Source: Glycocaulis sp051859565 (lineage in GTDB: Bacteria > Pseudomonadota > Alphaproteobacteria > Caulobacterales > Maricaulaceae). From it: DNA of 64,000 nucleotides. Under the pieces are notes generated by a model, which saw only the letters and a program-made list of their open reading frames with translations, was not told where the DNA came from and made no database searches. The DNA is taken from positions 150,479 through 214,478 of the forward strand of contig NZ_JBHYFK010000007.1 in assembly GCF_051859565.1 (NCBI RefSeq), written 5' to 3'. Below, piece after piece: positions 54,234-61,759 of this stretch. Both the position numbers and the translations under genes were made by a program. Every line of letters starts with the position of its first letter. The stretch's first letter is position 1.

Positions 54234-57101
54234 TTGAGCGACACACCGAACGAGCCCGGCCCGGACGATATCGATATTGACGAATCCGGCGCTGGCGGGA
54301 ACGGCATGAATGGCGGCGCAGCGGACGGTCAGGAGCCTCCGCGCCCCGAAGGCGGGCCGATGATCGCCATCGAGGAGGAGATGCGCCGCTCCTATCTCGA
54401 TTACGCGATGAGCGTGATCGTGAGCCGCGCCATCCCCGATGCGCGCGATGGCCTCAAACCTGTGCACCGGCGCATTCTCTGGTCGATGCACGAGCAGGGC
54501 TATACCCACGACAAACAATACCGCAAATCGGCCCGCGTCGTCGGTGACGTCATCGGTAAATACCACCCGCACGGCGACCAGGCCGTCTATGATGCGCTGG
54601 CACGCATGGCGCAGGACTTCTCGATGGGCCTCAAGCTCCTCGACGGTCAGGGCAATTTCGGCTCGGTCGATGGCGATCCGCCCGCCGCCATGCGTTACAC
54701 CGAAGTGCGCATGGACAAGCCTGCCGAGGCGCTGCTGGCCGATATCGACAAGGAAACCGTCGATTACCGGGAAAACTACGACGCGTCGGAAAAAGAGCCG
54801 ATTGTCCTGCCTGCCCGCTTCCCCAACCTGCTGGTGAACGGCGCTGGCGGTATCGCGGTCGGCATGGCGACCAATATCCCGCCGCACAATCTGGGCGAGG
54901 TGGTCGATGCCACCGTGGCGCTGCTGGAAGACCCGGAACTGACCGATCTCGATCTGATCGAGTTCGTGCCGGCGCCAGACTTCCCGACGGGCGGCGAGAT
55001 CATCGGGCGTACCGGCGCGCGCAATGGCTTGTTGACCGGGCGCGGCTCGGTGCTGGTGCGCGGCAAGACGTCGATCGAGGAAATCCGCAAAGACCGCCAG
55101 GCCATCCTGATCCACGAAATTCCCTATCAGGTGAACAAGGCTTCGATGATCGAGAAGATCGCCGAGCTGGTGCGTGAAAAGCGCATTGAGGGTATTTCAG
55201 ACCTGCGCGACGAATCCGACCGTTCGGGCATGCGCGTGGTGGTCGAGCTGAAACGCGATGCGAATGCCGAAGTGATCCTGAACCAGCTTTACCGCTGGAG
55301 CCCGCTGCAGACCTCGTTCGGGGTCAATATGCTGGCGCTGATTGGCGGCAAGCCGCAGCTGGCGGGGCTGAAAACTTACCTCGAAACATTTATCGCCTTC
55401 CGCAAGGACGTGACGGCCCGCCGGGCCAAGTTCGACCTGAAAAAGGCGCGCGACCGCGCCCATATCCTGATCGGGCTTGGCATTGCAGTGGCCAATATCG
55501 ATGAGGTGATCCGCCTGATCCGCGCCGCGCCGGACCCTGCGACGGCCCGTGAACAGCTTAAAGAGCGTGCCTGGCCGGCGGCGGACATTGCGTCTCTGGT
55601 GGCGCTGGTGGCCGATCCGCGCTCGATCATTCTCGACAACAACACCATCCACCTGACCGACGAGCAGGCGCGCGCCATTCTGGAACTGCGCCTGAACCGC
55701 CTGACCGCGCTGGGGCGTGACGAGATTTCCGGTGAAGCGGAGAAGCTGGCGGTCGAGATCGCCGACCTGCTGGACATTCTCAAAAGCCCCGTGCGCATCC
55801 GCGAGATCGTCAAGGGCGAGCTGCTGGATTCCAAGGAACGCTTTGGCGTGCCGCGCCGCACCGCGCTTGTGGAGGGTGATTTCGAGATCGAGGATGAAGA
55901 CCTCATCCCCCGCGAGGAGATGGTCGTCACCCTGACCCATGGCGGTTATGTGAAGCGCACCCCGCTCTCGCTCTACCGGGCGCAGAACCGGGGCGGGCGC
56001 GGCCGGGCCGGCATGGCGATGAAGGACGAGGATTTCGTCTCCACGCTGTTTGTCGCCTCCACCCATGCGCCGCTGCTCTTCTTCACGTCCGACGGCATGG
56101 TCTACAAGACCAAGACCTGGCGCCTGCCGCAGGGCGCGCCCAACACCAAGGGCAAGTTCCTGACCAACCTCCTGCCGACGCTTGGCGAAGGCGCGCGCGT
56201 CACCTCCATCATGGCGCTGCCGGAGGACGAGGCTGAATGGAGCCGGTTTGATGTGATGTTTGCCACCACATCGGGCGGCGTCCGGCGCAACAAGCTGTCG
56301 GACTTCGTGCAGGTGAACCGCAACGGCAAGATTGCCATGAAGCTGGAGGAGGCTGACGGCCAGATCCTCGATGTGCGCCTGTGCCATGAGGGGCAGGACG
56401 TGCTGTTGACGACCGCGAACGGCAAGGCGATCCGCTTCCCCGTGACCGATGTGCGCGTGTTTGCCAGCCGTAATTCCACCGGCGTTCGCGGCATACGCAT
56501 GGAGAAAGGCGATACGGCCATCTCCATGGCGATCCTCAACCATGTCGAGATCGGGCGGGCCGAAACGCGCGCCTATCTCAAACGCCGCCGCGCCGAAATG
56601 CGCAATGAGGGCGACGAGGAGCTGGATGCGGCCGAGGCCGACATCGACGCTGGCGACGAGGAAGAGGGCGAGGAAATCACCCTGTCCGAGGTCCGCTACA
56701 TGGAGCTTCGCGCCCATGAGGAGATCCTGCTCAATGTCGTGGAGTCCGGCATGGGGAAGCGGGTCATCTCCTATGAATACTTCCCGCAGAGCCGGGGCGG
56801 GCAGGGCGTGTGGACCAAGGACAAGCGTCAGTCCGAGCCGCTGGCAGCCTGCTTCCTGATCGAAGAGGGCGATACCGTGATGGCCGTCACCGATGGTGGC
56901 CAGCTTATCCGCTTCCCCGTCGACACGGTGCGCATTGCCAGCCGCGCCACCAAGGGCGTGCGCCTGATCCGTCTTGCCAATGACGAAAAGGTGGTGTCCG
57001 TTGCGCGCATCGCCAAGAACGACGAAGCCGAGGGCGATGAAGACGCCGGCGGCGGCGAAGCCGATACGGCGCCGGAAACCGGCCCGTCTGGAGAAAGCTG
57101 A
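54234..57101 (+). CDS. gyrA: DNA gyrase subunit A
   Basis: 955 residues, taking the TTG at 54234 with AGGA ten bases upstream; the ORF extends 24 codons further back without a ribosome-binding site. The breakage-reunion core contains HPHGDQAVYDALARMAQDFS and the catalytic Tyr in AAMRYTEVRM. In E. coli numbering position 83 is Gln instead of Ser; Asp87 is kept. The GyrA box reads QNRGGRG, marking the C-terminal beta-pinwheel. An acidic insertion (ELDAAEADIDAGDEEEGEE) lies within the pinwheel, and an acidic tail at the end. Overlaps coaD by one base. Confidence 0.97.
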   Translation: MSDTPNEPGPDDIDIDESGAGGNGMNGGAADGQEPPRPEGGPMIAIEEEMRRSYLDYAMSVIVSRAIPDARDGLKPVHRRILWSMHEQGYTHDKQYRKSARVVGDVIGKYHPHGDQAVYDALARMAQDFSMGLKLLDGQGNFGSVDGDPPAAMRYTEVRMDKPAEALLADIDKETVDYRENYDASEKEPIVLPARFPNLLVNGAGGIAVGMATNIPPHNLGEVVDATVALLEDPELTDLDLIEFVPAPDFPTGGEIIGRTGARNGLLTGRGSVLVRGKTSIEEIRKDRQAILIHEIPYQVNKASMIEKIAELVREKRIEGISDLRDESDRSGMRVVVELKRDANAEVILNQLYRWSPLQTSFGVNMLALIGGKPQLAGLKTYLETFIAFRKDVTARRAKFDLKKARDRAHILIGLGIAVANIDEVIRLIRAAPDPATAREQLKERAWPAADIASLVALVADPRSIILDNNTIHLTDEQARAILELRLNRLTALGRDEISGEAEKLAVEIADLLDILKSPVRIREIVKGELLDSKERFGVPRRTALVEGDFEIEDEDLIPREEMVVTLTHGGYVKRTPLSLYRAQNRGGRGRAGMAMKDEDFVSTLFVASTHAPLLFFTSDGMVYKTKTWRLPQGAPNTKGKFLTNLLPTLGEGARVTSIMALPEDEAEWSRFDVMFATTSGGVRRNKLSDFVQVNRNGKIAMKLEEADGQILDVRLCHEGQDVLLTTANGKAIRFPVTDVRVFASRNSTGVRGIRMEKGDTAISMAILNHVEIGRAETRAYLKRRRAEMRNEGDEELDAAEADIDAGDEEEGEEITLSEVRYMELRAHEEILLNVVESGMGKRVISYEYFPQSRGGQGVWTKDKRQSEPLAACFLIEEGDTVMAVTDGGQLIRFPVDTVRIASRATKGVRLIRLANDEKVVSVARIAKNDEAEGDEDAGGGEADTAPETGPSGES

Positions 57102-57595
57102 TGAAAGAGCGCGTCGCCCTTTATCCTGGCACGTTCGATCCGCTGACGAACGGCCATATCGATATCGTGCGCCGCGCGGTGAAGCTTTACGACAAGCTGG
57201 TCATCGGCATTGCCCGCAATGAGGACAAGCGCCCGCTTTTCTCGCTCGATGAGCGGGTGGAAATGGCGCTGGACCTGACGCGCGAATATACCGGCGAGAC
57301 CGTGATCGAGGTACGCCCGTTCTCCGGCCTGCTGATGCACTTTGCCGAGGAAGTTGGCGCCGGAGCGATTATCCGCGGCCTGCGCGCCGTCTCGGACTTC
57401 GAGTACGAGTTCCAGATGGTCGGCATGAACCAGCGCCTCAATCCTGACATCGAGACGGTGTTCCTTATGGCCGATCCGCGCCATCAGGCGATTGCCTCGC
57501 GGCTCGTCAAGGAAATCGCGCGGCTGGGCGGTGACATTACCGCCTTCGTGCCGCCCACCATCAAGACCCGTGTGCTGGAGAGATTTGCCAAATGA
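57101..57595 (+). CDS. coaD: phosphopantetheine adenylyltransferase
   Basis: 164 residues; penultimate step of coenzyme A synthesis. Nucleotidyltransferase signature YPGTFDPLTNGHIDIVRRA and RGLRAVSDFEYEFQM, with FLMADPRHQAIASRLVKEIARLGG later. Normal length. The start overlaps the gyrA stop and the stop overlaps the cyclophilin gene by four bases, giving the gyrA-coaD-ppi arrangement known from alphaproteobacteria. Confidence 0.98.
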   Translation: MKERVALYPGTFDPLTNGHIDIVRRAVKLYDKLVIGIARNEDKRPLFSLDERVEMALDLTREYTGETVIEVRPFSGLLMHFAEEVGAGAIIRGLRAVSDFEYEFQMVGMNQRLNPDIETVFLMADPRHQAIASRLVKEIARLGGDITAFVPPTIKTRVLERFAK

Positions 57596-58593
57596 TCCGT
57601 ATGACTTCTGCTCTGCTGACGGCGAGCGTCAGCGCCTTCGCCCTGGCGGCCACGGCCTGCGCAGACGCGTCCACCGATACCGGGATGGCGGAGTCGTCCG
57701 CCACGATCCAGGAAGCCGATGGCAGCCGCTATGCGCGCGACGGTATCCCGTCCGGCCCCGATGCGGCCCGTCAGATCATCGCGGACGCGCCTGAGGCGGC
57801 ATGGCGCAGCGTTGATCCGGACAGGCTTCTCGTCATCTCCACGCGTCATGGTGATATCTGGGTGGAGCTGGCGCCGGAATTTGCGCCCAACCATGTCGCG
57901 CGCATCCGCGAGCTCGTGGCTGAAGGCTTTTATGACGGCAAGGTCTGGCACCGCGTAATCCGTGATTTCATGGCGCAGGGCGGCGGCGCGTCCGACAATC
58001 CGGGGCTGAATGCCGACAGGGAGCCGCTGCAGGCGGAGTTCATGATCGCCCGCGGTCTGGATACTGATATCGCCATCAGCGAGCTGCAGGACCGTGTGGT
58101 CAATCCGCGAGAGGCAAATACGCGCGCACGCGCTGGCTTCTGGAACGGATTCCCGGCCTCCACCATGCCGCTAGGCCAGGCCGGCATTCGCGCCGATGGC
58201 CAGGTCGAATCCTGGCTTCTGCACTGCCGCGGCGCAGTAGCAGCCGCGCGGACCAGCAATCCCAATTCGGCCAATAGCCAGTTCTACATCACCACCGGCA
58301 CACCGGCCCATCTGGAAGCGGTTTACACCGTGTGGGGACGTGTCCGGGCCGGGCAGGATGCGGTGGATGCCATCCGTGTCGGCACGATGGGCGAGACGAT
58401 GGGCTTCCGCCCCGACTTCATCATGTCCATGCGCATGGCCAGCGAACTGCCAGAGAGTGACCGTCTCACGATCGAGGTGTTCGACACCGATACACCTGAC
58501 TTTGCCGTCTATCTCGAAGCCCTTCAGGCGGCCAACAATGACCGTCTGCCCGATGTCTGCAACATCGAAATTCCTGTCCGCATCACGGAGTAA
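57592..58593 (+). CDS. cyclophilin-type peptidylprolyl isomerase, exported (probable lipoprotein)
   Basis: 333 residues. Signal with a lipobox-like LAATAC. The cyclophilin domain runs from VISTRHGDIWVELAPEFAPNHV through WHRVIRDFMAQGGG to SNPNSANSQFYITTG and VWGRVRAGQDAVDAI. An insertion of about 90 residues between MAQGGG and the NSQFYI segment makes it longer than usual. The FHRVI phenylalanine is Trp here. Catalyses proline isomerisation in periplasmic folding. It overlaps coaD and is followed five bases later by the small cyclophilin. Confidence 0.92.
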   Translation: MIRMTSALLTASVSAFALAATACADASTDTGMAESSATIQEADGSRYARDGIPSGPDAARQIIADAPEAAWRSVDPDRLLVISTRHGDIWVELAPEFAPNHVARIRELVAEGFYDGKVWHRVIRDFMAQGGGASDNPGLNADREPLQAEFMIARGLDTDIAISELQDRVVNPREANTRARAGFWNGFPASTMPLGQAGIRADGQVESWLLHCRGAVAAARTSNPNSANSQFYITTGTPAHLEAVYTVWGRVRAGQDAVDAIRVGTMGETMGFRPDFIMSMRMASELPESDRLTIEVFDTDTPDFAVYLEALQAANNDRLPDVCNIEIPVRITE

Positions 58594-58598
58594 ATCCC

Positions 58599-59045
58599 TT
58601 GGCCGATACCCTCATCTTCACCCTCGACACCGGGGGTGATGTAAAAATCCGTTTCCGCCCCGATCTCGCCCCCAAACATGTCGCCCGCATCAGCGAGCTG
58701 GCACAAAGCGGCTTTTATGACGGCATCAGCTTCCACCGCGTGATTGATGGCTTCGTTGCGCAGGGCGGCTGCCCGAAAGGCACCGGCACGGGCGGTTCGG
58801 GCCAGAAAATCCCGGCCGAGTTCAGCGCCGAGCCGCATGTGCGCGGCACCATGTCCATGGCGCGCACCAATGACCCCAATTCCGCTGACAGCCAGTTCTT
58901 CATCTGCCTGGACGCCGTGCCCTATCTGGACAATAGCTACACGGTCTGGGGCGAGGTGATCGAGGGCATGGAATTCGTCGACGCCCTGCCCAAGGGCGAA
59001 CCGCCCCGCAATCCGGGCAAGATCGTGAAAGCGACGGTTCAATAG
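58599..59045 (+). CDS. ppiB: cyclophilin-type peptidylprolyl isomerase, cytoplasmic
   Basis: 148 residues, start TTG at 58599. Compact cyclophilin with GFYDGISFHRVIDGFVAQGGCP (core FHRVIDGFVAQGG), then MARTNDPNSADSQFFICL and LDNSYTVWGEVIEGMEFVD. All active-site residues (Arg in FHR, Phe, Gln) are present. No signal peptide. Tandem with the larger exported cyclophilin; the two share the fold but are well diverged. Confidence 0.94.
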   Translation: MADTLIFTLDTGGDVKIRFRPDLAPKHVARISELAQSGFYDGISFHRVIDGFVAQGGCPKGTGTGGSGQKIPAEFSAEPHVRGTMSMARTNDPNSADSQFFICLDAVPYLDNSYTVWGEVIEGMEFVDALPKGEPPRNPGKIVKATVQ

Positions 59046-59057
59046 CAATGGCGGTTT

Positions 59058-59162
59058 CTCCCCCCGTTTACGGGGGGAGTGCCCCTGAAAGGGGCGAGGG
59101 GGGGGATAAAACAAACTCCCCCCTCCGTCAGCTTCGCTGACACCTCCCCCGTAAACGGGGGA
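59058..59162. repeat. cluster of nested hairpins between ppiB and queA
   Basis: CTCCCCCCG-TTTA-CGGGGGGAG (59058-59079), GCCCC-TGAA-GGGGC, GTCAGC-TTC-GCTGAC, and CTCCCCCG-TAAA-CGGGGGAG (59143-59162). The outer hairpins can also pair with each other. Likely a terminator or mobile palindromic element; no gene. Confidence 0.85.
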
Positions 59163-59182
59163 GGAAAAGACACGGCCACCCC

Positions 59183-60247
59183 ATGAAACTCTCCGACTTT
59201 GATTTCCACCTGCCAGAGGACCGGATCGCGCTGAGGCCCGCGCGGCCTAGGGACAGTGCGCGCCTGTTACATGTGGGGCAGGGCGGGGCGCTGGCCGATC
59301 ACACCATGCTGGACCTGCCAGAGCTGCTGCAGCCCGGCGATCTTCTGGTGCTGAACAATACCAGCGTCATCCCGGCGGCGCTGACCGGGGAGCGTCCGGC
59401 GCGCGCGGTTGGCGGCGGCGGCCCGGCCCGCATCGAGCTCAACCTGCATACGCGCGTGAGCGAGGATAGCTGGCGCGCCTTCGCCCGGCCTGCCAAGCGC
59501 GTGCGCGAAGGCGACACGATCCATTTCCCCGAAGGCCTGTCGGTGACCGTAATGGCGAAAGCCGAAGGCGGCGATATCACCTTGCAATTCAATGCGTCAG
59601 GGGCAAACCTTGATGCCGCACTTGAAGGCGCGGGCAACCCGCCACTGCCCCCTTATATTGCCTCGAAGCGCGATGCCGATGCCGAAGACCGCACTGATTA
59701 CCAGACCCTGTTCTCCGACCCCGCCCGCAAGGGCTCGGTCGCGGCGCCGACGGCTGGCCTGCACTTCACTGACCGCCTGTTCGCGGCGCTGGAGGCAAGG
59801 GGCGTGGCGACCACCCAGCTGACCCTTCATGTCGGCGCTGGTACCTTCCTGCCGGTGAAGACCGAAAACGTGTCCGAGCATCGTATGCACGCCGAATGGT
59901 ATGAGATCAGCGAGGAGGCTGCCGCCGCCATCAATGCGGCCAAGCGAGAAGGCCGCCGCATCATCCCGGTCGGCACCACGGCGCTGCGCACGCTGGAAAG
60001 CGCCGCCGACAATGAAGGCCGGGTGAGGGCGGGCAGCGCCGAAACGGCCATCTTCATCACGCCGGGCTATTGCTTCCGGGTCACGGACGCGCTGCTGACC
60101 AATTTCCACCTGCCCAAGTCCACGCTCTTCATGCTGGTCAGCGCGCTGGCGGGGCTGGAGGTGATGCAGGGCGCCTATTCGCACGCGATTGCGCGTGGCT
60201 ACCGCTTCTTTTCCTATGGCGATGCCTGCCTGATCGAGCGGGGGTGA
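59183..60247 (+). CDS. queA: S-adenosylmethionine:tRNA ribosyltransferase-isomerase
   Basis: 354 residues; transfers the ribosyl group of SAM to 7-aminomethyl-7-deazaguanine in tRNA, a step of queuosine synthesis. Start MKLSDFDFHLPEDRIALRPARPRDSARLL (core FDFHLPEDRIALRPA), then GDLLVLNNTSVIPA, the conserved YQTLFSDPARKGSVAAPTAGLHFT and LHVGAGTFLPVKTE, and TNFHLPKSTLFMLVSALAG near the end. The usual partner tgt is not the next gene here; a lone AT-richer gene is. Confidence 0.98.
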   Translation: MKLSDFDFHLPEDRIALRPARPRDSARLLHVGQGGALADHTMLDLPELLQPGDLLVLNNTSVIPAALTGERPARAVGGGGPARIELNLHTRVSEDSWRAFARPAKRVREGDTIHFPEGLSVTVMAKAEGGDITLQFNASGANLDAALEGAGNPPLPPYIASKRDADAEDRTDYQTLFSDPARKGSVAAPTAGLHFTDRLFAALEARGVATTQLTLHVGAGTFLPVKTENVSEHRMHAEWYEISEEAAAAINAAKREGRRIIPVGTTALRTLESAADNEGRVRAGSAETAIFITPGYCFRVTDALLTNFHLPKSTLFMLVSALAGLEVMQGAYSHAIARGYRFFSYGDACLIERG

Positions 60248-60352
60248 GCGCCTCGTCCCCGGACTATCCAGCTTGGGGGCAGGTGAACTGAAAGCCCAGC
60301 ACCGCCATTGGAAGCCGTAAAGGTCCTAAACATCTATCGAATCAGCTAATGG

Positions 60353-60358
60353 TACAAT
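60353..60358 (+). promoter_or_regulatory. possible -10 element of the HEPN gene
   Basis: TACAAT, close to the consensus -10, 34 bases before the ATG at 60393. No convincing -35 is visible 17 bases upstream. Other AT-rich hexamers nearby (TATAGA at 60374) are alternatives. Confidence 0.25.
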
Positions 60359-60392
60359 TGAATTTAGTCGTTCTATAGAGCGTAATAAACCA

Positions 60393-61475
60393 ATGCTGGT
60401 CGATATTTTTGCCCGCCGATACGAGAAGGCGCAGCTTAGGGCTTCATTTGAAGACTGTGATAAGCGCCTCTTAGTGCAAGCGTTTCGGATTCTTTCCGAG
60501 GATATTGCACCTTATTACCGCGAAGGGAAGGAGAGCGAATACGGCGTTAAATTTTGGACGCGACTGCACAACGATTTATCCCGTGAGCTCGGCCTTAAAG
60601 AGCTTTCTCCACTGTATTATTCCTACACCGTGCCGCGTAATGGGAGCCAGCAGCAAGTTTCTGGGAAATACACGTTAGTTTCGGTTTGTGAGACATGGAT
60701 GAATGGCCCGGTTGCCGGGTCGATAGATCAGCACATCAAAGAGCGTTTGAGTCTGGTCGAGCTGGGGTTCCGATACCGCGAGCTTGAGCTGAGAGCACGA
60801 GCGGCAACCGCCAAGATTGAAGCGGCGATGTCTAAGCCTGCAGCATCAGCCCCCTTAGCGTCAGGAGGTCGGTTTGTGGTGCGATCAAAACCACCGACGA
60901 GTGCTTTCCTGGAGCAAATTCAGAAATCGACTGAGCAGAACTTTCAAGGCAATGTTGAAGAGTTAAATACACGTTTCAAGCAGGCGGGGTATTTGCTGAA
61001 TTATCACAATGGATTTATCCAAATTGTAGCCGATGATTTGGTTCAACAAGAAGTCGAGACGCCATTTTGGCAGTTAGTCTCGGATGGTCGCTGGAAAAAT
61101 ATCGACTTAGATATGAAGGAAGCTTTGGATCTGCGTGATTCCAATGGCCGGGACCCCGCTTGGTATGCGGCAAAGTCGCTAGAGAGTGCGATCAAGATTA
61201 TCTCGAGTGAGAGGGGGTGGACGCATGGCGGTGAGAAAGGAGCAGCAAACTATATTGAAAATCTCGCATCAAAAAAGAATGGCTTTCTCGAGCCTTGGGA
61301 AGCTGAAATCCTCAAAGAATATTTTAAGAGTGTGAGAAACCCCTTCGGTCATGGACCAGGTGGAGGAGAGATGCCGACGTTATCGCCGACACAGACGGAA
61401 TGGGCGATTGAGTTTGCGATGAGCTGGATCAAGGCGCTGATCAAGCGTCACCAAAATAACGTTAAACCTTCGTAG
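60393..61475 (+). CDS. AbiJ-like HEPN-domain protein (abortive-infection family)
   Basis: 360 residues. The N-terminus (VDIFARRYEKAQL, then VKFWTRLHNDLSRELGL) resembles the AbiJ N-terminal domain that precedes HEPN modules. A Ser/Ala/Pro linker follows at about 145-170. The C-terminal half (FKQAGYLLNYHNGFIQI onward, SLESAIKIISSERGWTHGG) ends in a HEPN nuclease motif Rx4H: R315-N316-P-F-G-H320 (SVRNPFGHG). HEPN proteins of this type cleave RNA when triggered, often in phage defence. Base composition differs from its neighbours: four 60-base lines that I counted hold 23-30 G+C, versus 40 in a queA line. Solitary gene, no partner visible. Likely transferred. Confidence 0.72.
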   Translation: MLVDIFARRYEKAQLRASFEDCDKRLLVQAFRILSEDIAPYYREGKESEYGVKFWTRLHNDLSRELGLKELSPLYYSYTVPRNGSQQQVSGKYTLVSVCETWMNGPVAGSIDQHIKERLSLVELGFRYRELELRARAATAKIEAAMSKPAASAPLASGGRFVVRSKPPTSAFLEQIQKSTEQNFQGNVEELNTRFKQAGYLLNYHNGFIQIVADDLVQQEVETPFWQLVSDGRWKNIDLDMKEALDLRDSNGRDPAWYAAKSLESAIKIISSERGWTHGGEKGAANYIENLASKKNGFLEPWEAEILKEYFKSVRNPFGHGPGGGEMPTLSPTQTEWAIEFAMSWIKALIKRHQNNVKPS

Positions 61476-61514
61476 CCCACGACTGTCGGCCTCCGCGCCA
61501 TGGGAAACCATGAA

Positions 61515-61650
61515 GCTTAGAAGGTGGACCCCGGCTCGGGGGCCGGGGCCCCGGTGTTTATCATCGAGCCTCTCAACCGGGTTCCCGGGCTTGACCCGGG
61601 ATCCATTTTTCAAAGCACCACAAGAGTGTCATCCCCCGCTTTATGCGGGG
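61515..61650. repeat. palindromic repeats downstream of the HEPN gene
   Basis: The 284-base gap to typA has GGCTCGGGGGCCGGGGCCCC-type palindromes, CCCGGG-CTTGA-CCCGGG (61586-61602) and CATCCCCCGC-TTTAT-GCGGGGGAG (61630-61654). No gene seen in the gap. Confidence 0.7.
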
Positions 61651-61759
61651 GAGCCATGCCTATAACGAACGATCAGCCGGAAACTCTAGAGGCATGGGTG
61701 GCCCGGATAAACCGGGCCATGACAATGATGGTCCGCCGCGTCGAGCGACCCCAAAAAGA

